Notes: generated by a model not told the origin, from the sequence alone. DNA of 19,573 nt from an uncultured Clostridia bacterium (GCA_904419095.1 CAJFQT010000014.1:1-19573); one strand, 5' to 3'. Shown: positions 1 to 9,349, counted from the stretch's first letter. Translations and numbers: made by a program.

Positions 1-3000
1 AATAAAATTATATGTATTATTACATAATCTTGTATCAAAACCACATATACTCTTATATGAGCAATATTCACAAGGGGTTTTTCCCTTTTTATTATATGGT
101 TTTAATTCTATTTTTCCTTTTAATATTTCTTTTGATATTTCTTTTATTGTTTTTAATATATATTTTTGTAAAACTTTGAATTCTTCTGCATTTACTCCTG
201 ATGTTGATCTTTTATTTATTTCACCTTTTGAAGTTATTCCAGCAGGTATTATTTTGGAAATACCACCATTTTTTAAGTTATTGTCTTGCATTTCTATTAC
301 TTTTATATCCGCTAATATTAAGCCTTTCATTTTAAAATTTTCTCTTAATTTATTTTCTATTTCTTGCCCAGAAATTTTTTTATCTGCTTTAATCATTTGT
401 TCTATCAATCCAAAATATAATACTCCTGCTGGCAATAAGTCTTCTTCTTTACATACTGCATCTAGATAAGTTAACAATTGTATTTGCAAGCCTGCATATA
501 CTTTGTTTAAATCTATGTTTTTTGCTGATGATTTATAATCTATTATTCTTAAATATTTTCCGTCTTCTGATTTTGCTGTATCTATTCTATCTATTTTTCC
601 TATTATTTCAATTTTTTTTCCATCTTCTAATAGAATTTCAATTGGTTTATACTTACCTTTCTTATCAAATTCAATTTCTGTCCCTTCTATTGAAAAATCA
701 CTATAGACTAAACTTTCTATTATAAATTTTAGAGCTTTTGATATAATTCTTTTTAGTCTCCTTACTAAAATTTTATATTTTGCCGTTTCTTTAAATCTAT
801 AATTTTTACCATGTTCCAATTCTTCCTCTATTATTTCATTCACTAATTTTTGAATTTCTTCTTCATTTGCAATCAAATCTCCTAGTGCTATGTTTTTTTG
901 CTTTACAAGTTTAAAAAATGAATCTATTGTTTCATGCATAAATGAACCTGTATCAAAATTTTGTACTTTTAATTCTTCTTTTTCTTTCAATCTTAAACCA
1001 TATTGCAAATAATAACTAAAAGGACAACTTCTATATCTTTCTAATTTCGAAACACTAGTTTTTAGATTATTACCATATAATTTCTCTATTAAAGTCTTAT
1101 CAATATTATTTGGAATATTTGTATAGTTTATTCCTTCTAAATCTTGCGTTAATTTTTCTTTCATACCAGATTGATTAATATAATATTCATATATTATATT
1201 CCAAATTTCGTCTATACTTTTACCTTCTTGACCATTTGCAATATTCTCAAGCAATTCTTCATATGTACCTAATTTATTTGTTATTTCATATTTAGGTGCA
1301 ACTACATCACTTTCTTCTTGCAAATTAGGAAAAATCTTTTTTATTTTATGAATTAACATTGATGGTCTTAATGATTTTCCTTCATTATCTGCTGAACTAT
1401 AAGATAAATATATTTGATTTTCAGCGGTAGCTAATGCTTTATATATATTAAAATTATCTTCATACAAATTTTCAAGTGTTCCTTTTGCAAGTTCTATCCC
1501 ATCTTGCTTTAATAAAGCTCTATCATCATCTCCAAAAAAGCCTTCTTCTTTTTTAACACTTGGAAAACTCCCATCATTTATTCCTATAATAAATACTATC
1601 TTAACTTTGTGGCTTCTAGACCTCTCTACATCTCCGATTATTACCTGGTCTTGTGTTGAAGGTATCTTTCCTAATTCACTATTTTTCAAACCTATTTTTA
1701 ATATTTGATAATAATCTTCTATTGAAATATTTTTGTCTCCAAAAATATTAACCATCTCATCTAAAATATCTATAAGAATCTGATAACTTTCTTTATATTC
1801 ATTTGCTAAATCTATGTATCCTTTATTTTCTAAATTTTCTATTTTGCAATTTAAAATATCTTCAATACCATTTTCTTGCATAAATTCATATATCAGTTTA
1901 GAAATATTTTTTACTGTTTTTTCTTTTTGCATTTTTTCTTTTAATCCCAATAGAGGATTTATTATAATTTTTCTTAATTCATTTAAATGTTCTACTTTTT
2001 GTTTTTTATCATCTTCATTAATTTCATATATAAAATCTTTCTTCCATTTATTTTGTTTAATTCCCCATTTTGTGCAATAATTTTCAAGTTCAAAGATATC
2101 TTCTTCATCTATATTTAAAAAGCCTAATTTTATATAATTAAAAACTGCTTCTCTAGTAAAATTATTCTTTATAATTTCAAATATTGAAAGTATATATTGT
2201 ATTATTACATTCTGACTTAATTCTCTTTTTTCATCAATAAAAACAGGTATATCATATTTAGCAAAAATAGCTCTTGCCAGATTAGAATATTTATCAACAT
2301 TTCTTGTTATTACTCCTATATCTCTGAATCTTATATTATTATCTCTAACTGCTTTCACTATTTCTTTTGCAATATATTCTATCTCAGTATATTGGTTTTT
2401 AGCCAAAAATAAATGAATATTTTCCACTTGTTTTGAATATTGAATTGATTTTTTTGCATAAATATTTCTTTCAAGATACTTTAGCTCTTCTGATTTGAAT
2501 CTTGGAGAATCTTCTAGATAAATCTCTTTATCTATTTTTATATTTTCTTCTTCTAATATTTCTAGCAATCTATTTATTGTCACTTTATTAGGATAAAAAA
2601 TATCAGCATCTGGATTTTCTGTAATTTTAATATCATCCGTACAAATAGTAATATTAATTTCTTTTGCGACTCTTGCAAGAGATTTTATAACTTGATATTC
2701 TGGATATGTAAAACCAGAAAATTCATCTATGTATATAATACTTTCATTTAGCCAATCAACATTGTCAATATTTTGGCTTAAAATAGTTAGTTTATCTGTT
2801 TCTTCGATATATTCTGAGTTAATAGAATTTTCAAAATTTTCAAATAGTAATATCATATCTTGCAATTTAGCTTTCAAGTATTTACTTTCTATGTTTTCTA
2901 TTTCTTCTTTTAAACTTTGCACTGTCACTCCATGTTTTTTGAATTCTGTAATGCTATTAATTCCTATATCAATATTTTCATCAGATTTTCCTAGAAATTG

Positions 3001-3309
3001 AAAATTTTTTCTATTTTTATTTAGAATGTCATATACTAACATTGCTTTTCCTGTTTTTGTAAGTGGTGCTTTTTTTTCACCTAAATCTGAAAGAACTCTT
3101 TCAGCCATTCTACTTAAAGTTATGACTTCTGCATTTATTACAGCTTTTCTGCCAATAGATTGCATTAGTCTTTTTTCTGCAACGTATGAAAATTGTTCTG
3201 GTGTTATTAGGAAAATCTTTTTTTCTTTATCTATTATTTTGGCAATGTTTTGGAAGCAATATTCACTTTTTCCACTTCCGGCTCTGCCATATATTATATT
3301 TAGATTCAT
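1..3309 (-). CDS. addB: AddB, ATP-dependent helicase/nuclease subunit B (3' end cut by window edge)
   Basis: AddB pairs with AddA to resect double-strand breaks until a Chi site and to load RecA. My translation runs open from ATG 3309 to base 1 (1103 codons, no stop). Seen: Walker A GRAGSGKS at residues 8-15, the usual AddB N-terminus; a C-terminal nuclease domain with GKIDRID and IIDYKSS (D924, K926); and the four iron-sulfur cysteines, C762 in RYRSCPFSYY and C1080/C1083/C1089 as CxxCx5C, the spacing known for AddB. Family length is about 1150 aa, so only some tens of residues are missing at the left. The start is preceded by AAGGAA. It lies 54 nt downstream of the glycosylase gene with no terminator between, so the two are probably cotranscribed. 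AddA would be expected just beyond base 1 but cannot be seen. Confidence 0.93.
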   Translation of the reverse strand, partial: MNLNIIYGRAGSGKSEYCFQNIAKIIDKEKKIFLITPEQFSYVAEKRLMQSIGRKAVINAEVITLSRMAERVLSDLGEKKAPLTKTGKAMLVYDILNKNRKNFQFLGKSDENIDIGINSITEFKKHGVTVQSLKEEIENIESKYLKAKLQDMILLFENFENSINSEYIEETDKLTILSQNIDNVDWLNESIIYIDEFSGFTYPEYQVIKSLARVAKEINITICTDDIKITENPDADIFYPNKVTINRLLEILEEENIKIDKEIYLEDSPRFKSEELKYLERNIYAKKSIQYSKQVENIHLFLAKNQYTEIEYIAKEIVKAVRDNNIRFRDIGVITRNVDKYSNLARAIFAKYDIPVFIDEKRELSQNVIIQYILSIFEIIKNNFTREAVFNYIKLGFLNIDEEDIFELENYCTKWGIKQNKWKKDFIYEINEDDKKQKVEHLNELRKIIINPLLGLKEKMQKEKTVKNISKLIYEFMQENGIEDILNCKIENLENKGYIDLANEYKESYQILIDILDEMVNIFGDKNISIEDYYQILKIGLKNSELGKIPSTQDQVIIGDVERSRSHKVKIVFIIGINDGSFPSVKKEEGFFGDDDRALLKQDGIELAKGTLENLYEDNFNIYKALATAENQIYLSYSSADNEGKSLRPSMLIHKIKKIFPNLQEESDVVAPKYEITNKLGTYEELLENIANGQEGKSIDEIWNIIYEYYINQSGMKEKLTQDLEGINYTNIPNNIDKTLIEKLYGNNLKTSVSKLERYRSCPFSYYLQYGLRLKEKEELKVQNFDTGSFMHETIDSFFKLVKQKNIALGDLIANEEEIQKLVNEIIEEELEHGKNYRFKETAKYKILVRRLKRIISKALKFIIESLVYSDFSIEGTEIEFDKKGKYKPIEILLEDGKKIEIIGKIDRIDTAKSEDGKYLRIIDYKSSAKNIDLNKVYAGLQIQLLTYLDAVCKEEDLLPAGVLYFGLIEQMIKADKKISGQEIENKLRENFKMKGLILADIKVIEMQDNNLKNGGISKIIPAGITSKGEINKRSTSGVNAEEFKVLQKYILKTIKEISKEILKGKIELKPYNKKGKTPCEYCSYKSICGFDTRLCNNTYNFI

Positions 3310-3363
3310 TATTTGTTTCCTTATTATAATATTTAGGTTTTTATGGGTTTTACCTATAAACCA

Positions 3364-4236
3364 TTAGTCTCTTCTCCAATAAAATAGATATTGTTGAGCC
3401 ATTCCTGCTAAGTCTCCAAATTTCTCAGTTGCTAATTTTTCTATTTTCTTTTTACTTACTTTACTTTCGTCTGGCTCTTTTATGTATAAGTCATTCATTA
3501 CTCTCCTTACCCATACATCTATCGGAAATACCTCAAACCTTTTTAAAGTTGAAAATAATAAAATACAATCTGCAACTTTAGGTCCTACACCTGATAATGT
3601 AAGTAGTTTTTCTCTTACTTCTAACGTATTTGGATTTTTCTTTAACTCTTCTAAATCAACCTTCTTTTCCAAAATCATTTTTGTTGTTTCATATAATCTA
3701 ATATCTCTAAAACCCAAACCCAATTTTCTATATTCCTCAACTGTAACGTCTTTTAGCTCATCTGCTGAAGGAAATGTATAATAACTCTTACCTTTAAATT
3801 TAATTTCTTTACCATAAGCCTTCGCAAGCCTTTCAATTATCCCTTTAATTCTTGGAATATTATTATTAGCAGAAATTATAAATGAAATAATAGTTTCCCA
3901 TAAATCTTGATTTAAAATCCTTATACCATCTCCGTATTTAATACTAATTCTCATATTCTCATCAACTTTAAGCAACTTTTTCTTTATCTCTTCATAATCT
4001 CTATCCAAATCAAAATAACTATTCACTTCATCTTCTAAATTACCATCTAAACAAATACCCTCAAAAAAAACATCATGACCATTCTGCCTAACACTCACAA
4101 CATTATTATTCCAAATACCAACATAGCTCCCATCTTCCTCCTCATTCCAACGAAAGCACTGTCCACACTCAAAAATATCCTTCAATCTAAAAGACTTCTG
4201 ATTCTTTAGCTCATATACCTGAATATCTTCTCTCAT
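3364..4236 (-). CDS. ogg: OGG1-type 8-oxoguanine DNA glycosylase/AP lyase
   Basis: Removes 8-oxoguanine opposite C in base excision repair and nicks the abasic site by a Schiff-base lyase reaction. The N-terminal OGG domain carries FECGQCFRW, compared with LACGQSFRW in human OGG1. The HhH-GPD core follows, with SFIISANNNIPRIKGIIERL, very close to the eukaryotic asparagine-rich motif. The hairpin is SGVGPKVADC, whose Lys (K220 from this start) is the catalytic nucleophile. FPIDVWVRR holds the catalytic Asp (D240). Length of 290 aa is normal for bacterial OGG1 homologues such as those of Clostridium. Two in-frame ATGs exist: 4242 is only 1 nt after GGAG (4244-4247), while 4236 is 7 nt after it, so 4236 is chosen. 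First gene of an apparent repair operon with addB, with its own strong promoter. Confidence 0.92.
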   Translation of the reverse strand: MREDIQVYELKNQKSFRLKDIFECGQCFRWNEEEDGSYVGIWNNNVVSVRQNGHDVFFEGICLDGNLEDEVNSYFDLDRDYEEIKKKLLKVDENMRISIKYGDGIRILNQDLWETIISFIISANNNIPRIKGIIERLAKAYGKEIKFKGKSYYTFPSADELKDVTVEEYRKLGLGFRDIRLYETTKMILEKKVDLEELKKNPNTLEVREKLLTLSGVGPKVADCILLFSTLKRFEVFPIDVWVRRVMNDLYIKEPDESKVSKKKIEKLATEKFGDLAGMAQQYLFYWRRD

Positions 4237-4259
4237 ACCCATACTCCTTTTCCATATCC

Positions 4260-4288
4260 ATTATATAATAAAAAAACCAACTGGTCAA
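4260..4288 (-). promoter_or_regulatory. Sigma-A promoter of ogg-addB
   Basis: On the minus strand there is TTGACC (4283-4288), a 17-nt spacer, and TATAAT (4260-4265). The predicted transcript start near 4253 leaves a very short leader that begins almost at the ribosome binding site AAAAGGAG. This promoter lies downstream of the ftsH terminator, so ogg-addB is a separate transcription unit. Confidence 0.8.
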
Positions 4289-4362
4289 ACAAAATAAACA
4301 GCAAACATCCAAAATAGCCTTCTAATTTTAAATTGAAATTGAGGGCAATCACTTAAACGCAC

Positions 4363-4401
4363 AAAAAAAGATGAACCTTAAGAACAATCTTAAAATTCAT
4401 C
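4363..4401 (-). terminator. Intrinsic terminator of ftsH
   Basis: The minus-strand transcript forms a long stem: GATGAA pairs with TTCATC, then TTTTAAGA pairs with TCTTAAGG through two G-U pairs, around a tiny loop. It is followed directly by seven T (4363-4369). It starts 10 nt after the ftsH stop. Confidence 0.88.
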
Positions 4402-4411
4402 CCAAATTCTT

Positions 4412-6223
4412 CTATTCACCTGCAAAAATCTGCTCAAACTCATCAGCCTCAATTTTTTCTTTTTCCAATAAAATACCAGCCACTGCATGTAACTTATCAA
4501 TATGTTCTGTCAAAATTTGTTTTGCCTTAGCATAAGCAGTATCAACAATCTTCTTAATCTCTTCATCAATAACACTTGCTGTTTCCTCTGAATAAGTTTT
4601 AGCATGAGCCAAATCTCTACCCAAAAATACCTGATCCTGATCAGAACCAAGAGTCAAAGTTCCAATCCTATCACTCATACCATATTTAGTAACCATATTT
4701 CTAGCAATAGCAGTTGCTCTTTCAATATCATTACTTGCTCCTGTTGAAACATCATTTAAAATCAATGCCTCAGCAACTCTTCCACCTAATAAAGAAACAA
4801 TATTTTCTTCCATTTCAGTCTTAGACATAAAGTTCTTATCCTCAGTAGGACGATACATTGTATATCCTCCTGCCATTCCTCTTGGAACAATTGATATTTG
4901 ATGTACTGGATCTTGTGTTGCCAAATAATGGCTAACAACTGCGTGACCAGCTTCATGATATGAAACTAATTTATTTTCTTTTTCACTTCTTACTCTTGTT
5001 TTCTTTTCTGGACCCATAGTTACTTTAACCATAGCATCTTCTATTTCTTTCATTCCAATTACTTCTAGATTTCTTCTTGCCGCCAATAATGCTGCTTCAT
5101 TAAGTACATTCTCTAAATCTGCACCAGCAAATCCTGATGTATTTTTTGCAATTACTTTTAAATCAACATCATCTGCTAATCTTTTCTTTCTGCTATGAAC
5201 TTCCAATATTTGCTCTCTTGCTTTAACATCTGGCAATCCAACAACTATTTGTCTATCAAATCTTCCAGCTCTAAGTAAGGCTTTATCTAATACATCTGGT
5301 CTATTTGTTGCTGCTAATACTATAACACCTTCATTTTCAGAGAAACCATCCATTTCAACTAATAATTGATTCAAAGTTTGCTCTCTTTCATCATGGCCTC
5401 CACCAAGTCCTGCTCCTCTTTGACGACCAACTGCATCAATTTCATCTATAAATATTATACAAGGTGAATTTTTCTTAGCCTCATCAAATAAATCTCTAAC
5501 TCTTGATGCACCAACACCAACAAACATTTCTACGAAATCTGAACCACTTATAATAAAGAATGGTACTCCTGCTTCTCCTGCCACTGCTTTTGCAAGTAAT
5601 GTTTTACCAGTTCCTGGTTGACCAACCAATAAAACACCTTTTGGTATTCTAGCACCCATATCTGTAAATTTCTTTGGATTTTTTAAAAATTGAACTATTT
5701 CTTCTAACTCTTCTTTTTCTTCATCAACACCAGCCACATCATCAAAAGATACTTTGTTTCTATCTGCTGGTGTCATCATTCTAGCTTTACTTTTACCAAA
5801 AGATAATGTTTTTCCTCCAGGTTGACCAGAATTTGCTCCACCCATCATAAAGAACCAGAATATCATAAAAATTATTAATAAGCCAAATGGTGTAAGTAGA
5901 CTAAGAATAGTTATAAAAATTGATTCTGATTTTTCTTCTAAAGAAAATGCTCCATTTTTTATAAACTCTTCTGAATATGACATAAAGCTTCCCATATCTG
6001 GGATGTTTACTTGTTTTGCTACTTTGTCATCTGAAAGTTCTACTGTTGCAGTTCTTCCATCTGCTTCTATTTCTATTGACTCTACTTTTCCTTCATTTAT
6101 TTTTGTGATTAATTCTGAATATTTTAATTTTGTATTAGAATTTTCCATTATAGATGATAATACAATAATAAAAATAATTCCGATTATTAACCACATTGCT
6201 AAAGTTTTAATGCTATTTTTCAA
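4412..6223 (-). CDS. ftsH: FtsH, membrane-bound AAA+ zinc metalloprotease
   Basis: ATP-dependent protease that extracts and degrades membrane and short-lived cytoplasmic proteins as a hexamer. Domains in order: TM1 about residues 9-26; a short extracytoplasmic domain (about 30-100); TM2 about 104-127; AAA+ module with Walker A GQPGTGKT (201-208), pore loop FVGVG (234-238), Walker B IIFIDE (256-261) and second-region-of-homology arginines (ATNRPD...LLRAGRFDRQ); M41 peptidase with HEAGH (423-427) and a third zinc ligand at Asp 499 in TGASNDIERAT. The 603-aa length is normal. The start is TTG (6221-6223), supported by GGAGGA 7 nt upstream. It has its own promoter and follows tilS, as in many Bacillota, but hpt, which often lies between them, is absent. 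Confidence 0.97.
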   Translation of the reverse strand: MKNSIKTLAMWLIIGIIFIIVLSSIMENSNTKLKYSELITKINEGKVESIEIEADGRTATVELSDDKVAKQVNIPDMGSFMSYSEEFIKNGAFSLEEKSESIFITILSLLTPFGLLIIFMIFWFFMMGGANSGQPGGKTLSFGKSKARMMTPADRNKVSFDDVAGVDEEKEELEEIVQFLKNPKKFTDMGARIPKGVLLVGQPGTGKTLLAKAVAGEAGVPFFIISGSDFVEMFVGVGASRVRDLFDEAKKNSPCIIFIDEIDAVGRQRGAGLGGGHDEREQTLNQLLVEMDGFSENEGVIVLAATNRPDVLDKALLRAGRFDRQIVVGLPDVKAREQILEVHSRKKRLADDVDLKVIAKNTSGFAGADLENVLNEAALLAARRNLEVIGMKEIEDAMVKVTMGPEKKTRVRSEKENKLVSYHEAGHAVVSHYLATQDPVHQISIVPRGMAGGYTMYRPTEDKNFMSKTEMEENIVSLLGGRVAEALILNDVSTGASNDIERATAIARNMVTKYGMSDRIGTLTLGSDQDQVFLGRDLAHAKTYSEETASVIDEEIKKIVDTAYAKAKQILTEHIDKLHAVAGILLEKEKIEADEFEQIFAGE

Positions 6224-6292
6224 AATAAATTCCTCCTATCTGTTTCTATTCATAAATTATTATGTTTGAAACACCCCTTCTTCGATATTGCA

Positions 6293-6321
6293 TTTATACC
6301 ATAGAAATTATTGTTTTGCAA
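6293..6321 (-). promoter_or_regulatory. Probable ftsH promoter
   Basis: Minus strand: TTGCAA (6316-6321), a 17-nt spacer and TATAAA (6293-6298). The leader to the ftsH TTG is about 60-65 nt. No clear terminator follows tilS, so some read-through from the rplI-dnaB-tilS unit is likely as well. Confidence 0.65.
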
Positions 6322-6370
6322 TAGTTTTTTGCATTACTTTTTTATGACAATTGCCTAAAGTTACGGATAC

Positions 6371-7420
6371 TTAAGATTTATGTATAAAATAAATTTGTCC
6401 ATTTTTTACCAGTACTTTTAAATTTTTGTTTGGCATTAAATATTTATTTCCAATATTATTCTCACATAATTTAATAATATCGTCTATATGCACTTTTTCG
6501 ATACCTTTGCTGTTTCCAATTAGCCTTGATATAGTATATAGAATTACTTTTGATTTTATGACTTTTTCTAATGTATTAAATTTTTTTAATGATAATATTA
6601 TTTTATTTTCACTTTGTAATATATTTTTTTGTTCAATATCTTCTAAAATCATTATTTCCGTATATTTTTCCGCTACTACATCATTTATATATTTCTCTTC
6701 TTCTTGAACTAAATTTGATAATCTATACATTGTTTGTATAATATTAGGATTAAATTCTTTCTTTATATATGGTATAACAATATTTCTTATTTTATTTCTA
6801 GTATATAAATTTTCAAAATTTGTTCTATCAATTCTAGGATTTAAATTATATTTTTCACAATATTGTTCAATTTCCAATCTTTCACAATCTAATAATGGTC
6901 TTATATACTGACCAGAAATTGGTTCAATTCCTTTTAACCCTGTAATTCCTGAACCTCTGAATATATTCATTAAAATTGTTTCAGCCACATCATTTTTATT
7001 ATGTGCAATTGCAATTTTATTAAACATTTTATTAGTTAAAATTTTATTAAAAAAATCATAACGAACTTTTCTTCCTGTTTCTTCTAATCCACATCTTGTC
7101 TTATCTGCTATTTCTTTCACATCTATATTTTCTAAATAAAATTTTGCATTTTTTTGTTTGCAATAATTTCTTACAAATTCCGCATCTTCTTCTGCTTCAT
7201 CTCGTATCATATGGTTTACATGCGCAACTACAAATTCAAAATTAAAAATTTTATTTTCTTTAAAATAACAAAATAAGTCAAGCATACATAAAGAATCTGG
7301 ACCTCCTGAAACAGCTAAAACAATTTTGTCTCCAGCTTTTATTAATTCATTATCTTTTATAAATTTTCTTACTTTATATTTTAAGTCTTTTTCATCAATT
7401 CTTTTACTCAAATTTATCAC
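6371..7420 (-). CDS. tilS: TilS, tRNA(Ile)-lysidine synthetase (short form)
   Basis: Converts C34 of the CAU-anticodon tRNA-Ile to lysidine using ATP and lysine, so that it reads AUA; essential in most bacteria and relevant to this ATA-rich genome. Seen: PP-loop SGGPDS (residues 38-43), HVNHMIRDEAEEDAEFV, and the later HNKNDVAETILMNIFRGSG that is characteristic of the N-type ATPase core. At 349 aa it is shorter than the 430-470 aa of E. coli or B. subtilis TilS, so the C-terminal domain is reduced or missing, as in short forms such as that of Aquifex. The start is uncertain: GTG at 7420 overlaps the SD-like AAAGGTGAT, and TTG at 7411 would also fit. The gene begins immediately after the large palindrome at 7430-7495. 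Confidence 0.93.
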   Translation of the reverse strand: MINLSKRIDEKDLKYKVRKFIKDNELIKAGDKIVLAVSGGPDSLCMLDLFCYFKENKIFNFEFVVAHVNHMIRDEAEEDAEFVRNYCKQKNAKFYLENIDVKEIADKTRCGLEETGRKVRYDFFNKILTNKMFNKIAIAHNKNDVAETILMNIFRGSGITGLKGIEPISGQYIRPLLDCERLEIEQYCEKYNLNPRIDRTNFENLYTRNKIRNIVIPYIKKEFNPNIIQTMYRLSNLVQEEEKYINDVVAEKYTEIMILEDIEQKNILQSENKIILSLKKFNTLEKVIKSKVILYTISRLIGNSKGIEKVHIDDIIKLCENNIGNKYLMPNKNLKVLVKNGQIYFIHKS

Positions 7421-7429
7421 CTTTCCAGA

Positions 7430-7495
7430 AGGGATTGAGGGACGGTCCTTAAAATCCCTTCTAGGAGGGATTTTAAGGACCGTCCCTCAATCCCT
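7430..7495. repeat. Perfect 30-bp inverted repeat (REP/MITE-like palindrome)
   Basis: Left arm 7430-7459 and right arm 7466-7495 are exact reverse complements, with a 6-nt loop TCTAGG at 7460-7465. Each arm is about half G+C in a region that is much poorer, and carries the core GAGGGACGGTCC. The dnaB stop codon TAG (7494-7496) lies inside the right end, and the left end stops 9 nt before the tilS GTG, so the element occupies almost the whole dnaB-tilS gap. There is no T-tract on either side, so it is not a standard terminator. The most likely nature is a dispersed palindromic element mobilised in trans. In the dnaB-tilS mRNA it would fold into a very stable hairpin. Confidence 0.9.
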
Positions 7496-8828
7496 AATCA
7501 AATCTTTTCTCTAAATTAACAAATTTAGTATAACTTCCAAGCCATCCTAAATCTACTGTTCCTGTTGAACCACTTCTTTGTTTTGCAATAATAACCTCTG
7601 CTATGTCTTTCTTTTCACTATCTTCATTATAATAATCATCACGATATAAAAACATAACAATGTCAGCATCTTGCTCAATTGAACCAGATTCACGTAAATC
7701 TGAAAGCATTGGTCTATGGTCTGGTCTTTGCTCTACAGCACGTGATAATTGTGATAATGCTATAACTGGTACATCTAATTCTTTTGCTAGAATTTTTAAT
7801 GATCTACTTATTTCAGCAATTTCTTGCTCTCTACTTCCCTGTGCTCTTCTAGAACTCCCTTGCACTAATTGCAAATAATCTATTATTACTAGACCAATAT
7901 TTTTTTCTAATTTTAATTTTCTACATTTTGCTCTAATTTCTGTAATTGAAATACCTGGTGTATCATCAATATAAATACCTGTTTCTGATAATGGTCCTAT
8001 TGCTTCTGCTAGCTTTGCCCAATCTTCTTCATCAAGTTTTCCTGTTCTAACTTTATTGCTATCAACCATTGCTTCACTACATAGAATTCTGTTTACCATT
8101 TGCTCTTTTGACATTTCTAAACTAAATATTGCAACTGGAATATTTGCTTTAAGTGCTGCATTTGCAGCAATATTCAAAACAAAAGCAGATTTTCCCATAG
8201 CTGGTCTTGCAGCAATTAATATAAATTCAGATCCATGTAATCCTGCTGTTCTATAATCTAAATCTATAAATCCTGTTGGAACACCTGTAATATGTTGCTT
8301 TCTATTATATAATTCTTCTAATTGATTAAAACTATCTACTAGTATATCTTTTATTGGTGTATATCCTTTTTGATTTTTATCTTGCATTAAGTTAAAAATT
8401 TTCTTTTCTGCACCTTCCATAATGTCATCTAATTCTTCTGTTGGATCATAACCTAGTTCAATTATTTCATTTGCAGTTTTTATAAGTCTTCTTAAAGTAG
8501 ATTTATCTTCTACAATTTTTATATATTTATTGGCATTTGCTGTTGTTGGAACTTTTTCTGGCAAGTCTGCTAAATATTCTATTCCTCCAACTTGGTCAAA
8601 TTTTCCCATTGATTCAAGTTCAGATTTTACTGTTATTAAATCAATTGGCTCTGACCTATTATATAAATTTACCATTGCAGAAAAAATTAACTTATTATCT
8701 TCTCTATAAAAATCTTCTGGTTTCAAATTTTCAATACTTGAAACAACTGCTTCCATATCTGTAAGCATACTACCTATTACTGCTTGCTCTGCTTCTATAT
8801 CATGTGGTGGAATTTTTCCTACATCCAT
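7494..8828 (-). CDS. dnaB: DnaB-family replicative DNA helicase
   Basis: Hexameric 5'-3' helicase that unwinds DNA at the replication fork (called DnaC in B. subtilis). The N-terminal DnaB domain starts with PPHDIEAEQAVIGSML (residues 7-22). The RecA-like domain has Walker A ARPAMGKS (207-214), Walker B region IIDYLQLVQG (315-324), and the conserved SQLSRAVEQRPDHRPMLSDL (359-378) followed by RESGSIEQDAD. The 444-aa length is normal and there is no intein. ATG 8828 is preceded by AAGGGAA. It lies 25 nt after the rplI stop, the classic rplI-dnaB operon. The stop codon falls within the palindromic element, so the last residues or the 3' UTR may have been reshaped by its insertion. Confidence 0.97.
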   Translation of the reverse strand: MDVGKIPPHDIEAEQAVIGSMLTDMEAVVSSIENLKPEDFYREDNKLIFSAMVNLYNRSEPIDLITVKSELESMGKFDQVGGIEYLADLPEKVPTTANANKYIKIVEDKSTLRRLIKTANEIIELGYDPTEELDDIMEGAEKKIFNLMQDKNQKGYTPIKDILVDSFNQLEELYNRKQHITGVPTGFIDLDYRTAGLHGSEFILIAARPAMGKSAFVLNIAANAALKANIPVAIFSLEMSKEQMVNRILCSEAMVDSNKVRTGKLDEEDWAKLAEAIGPLSETGIYIDDTPGISITEIRAKCRKLKLEKNIGLVIIDYLQLVQGSSRRAQGSREQEIAEISRSLKILAKELDVPVIALSQLSRAVEQRPDHRPMLSDLRESGSIEQDADIVMFLYRDDYYNEDSEKKDIAEVIIAKQRSGSTGTVDLGWLGSYTKFVNLEKRFD

Positions 8829-8853
8829 TTATATCTTTCCCTTCAATCTATGT

Positions 8854-9306
8854 TTATTTAGACACTCCTATAACATCAACTTTTAAGTCTGCTATTACAC
8901 CTTCATATAATTTGATTTTAACAACTCTTGTTCCTATTTCTTTTATTGGTTCTTTTAGCTCTACTTTCTTTTTATCAACAATATAGTTATATGTATTTTT
9001 CAAGTTTTCAGCTATTTCTTTAGAAGATACTCCACCAAAAACTTTTCCATTTTCTCCTACTCTAACTTGTACTTTTAATAATATTTTTGATAATTTATTT
9101 GCTAATTCTTGTGCTTGCTCTTTTTCTTGTGATTTTTTATATGCATTAGAATCTTGTTTTGCTTTTAATTTACTCATATTTTCTGCATTTGCTTCTACTG
9201 CTAAATTTTTAGGGAATAAAAAATTTCTTGCATATCCATCTGATGCATTTATTACTTCATCTTTTTTTCCTACCCCTTTTATATCTGCTTTTAATATTAC
9301 TTTCAT
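8854..9306 (-). CDS. rplI: 50S ribosomal protein bL9
   Basis: L9 binds 23S rRNA near the L1 stalk and helps maintain reading frame. The N-terminal rRNA-binding signature GYARNFLFPKNLAVEA is seen at about residues 24-39, followed by the long connecting helix rich in Lys/Glu/Gln (about 43-77) and the C-terminal domain (about 80-150) with VRVGENGKVFGGVSSKEIA. The 150-aa length is typical. ATG 9306 follows a strong GGAGGA site. First gene of the rplI-dnaB-tilS unit, with its own promoter. Confidence 0.97.
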   Translation of the reverse strand: MKVILKADIKGVGKKDEVINASDGYARNFLFPKNLAVEANAENMSKLKAKQDSNAYKKSQEKEQAQELANKLSKILLKVQVRVGENGKVFGGVSSKEIAENLKNTYNYIVDKKKVELKEPIKEIGTRVVKIKLYEGVIADLKVDVIGVSK

Positions 9307-9349
9307 CTTGATTCCTCCTAACTTTAAATTTAGTTTTCTTGCATGGTAT

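Noticed and set aside
176..3367. Several 67-113-aa open frames on the plus strand
   Set aside because: They are all antisense to addB, whose minus-strand frame is continuous and carries all family motifs.
7430..7495. Palindrome as an intrinsic terminator of dnaB
   Set aside because: Neither side has a T-tract, and tilS follows directly in the same direction.
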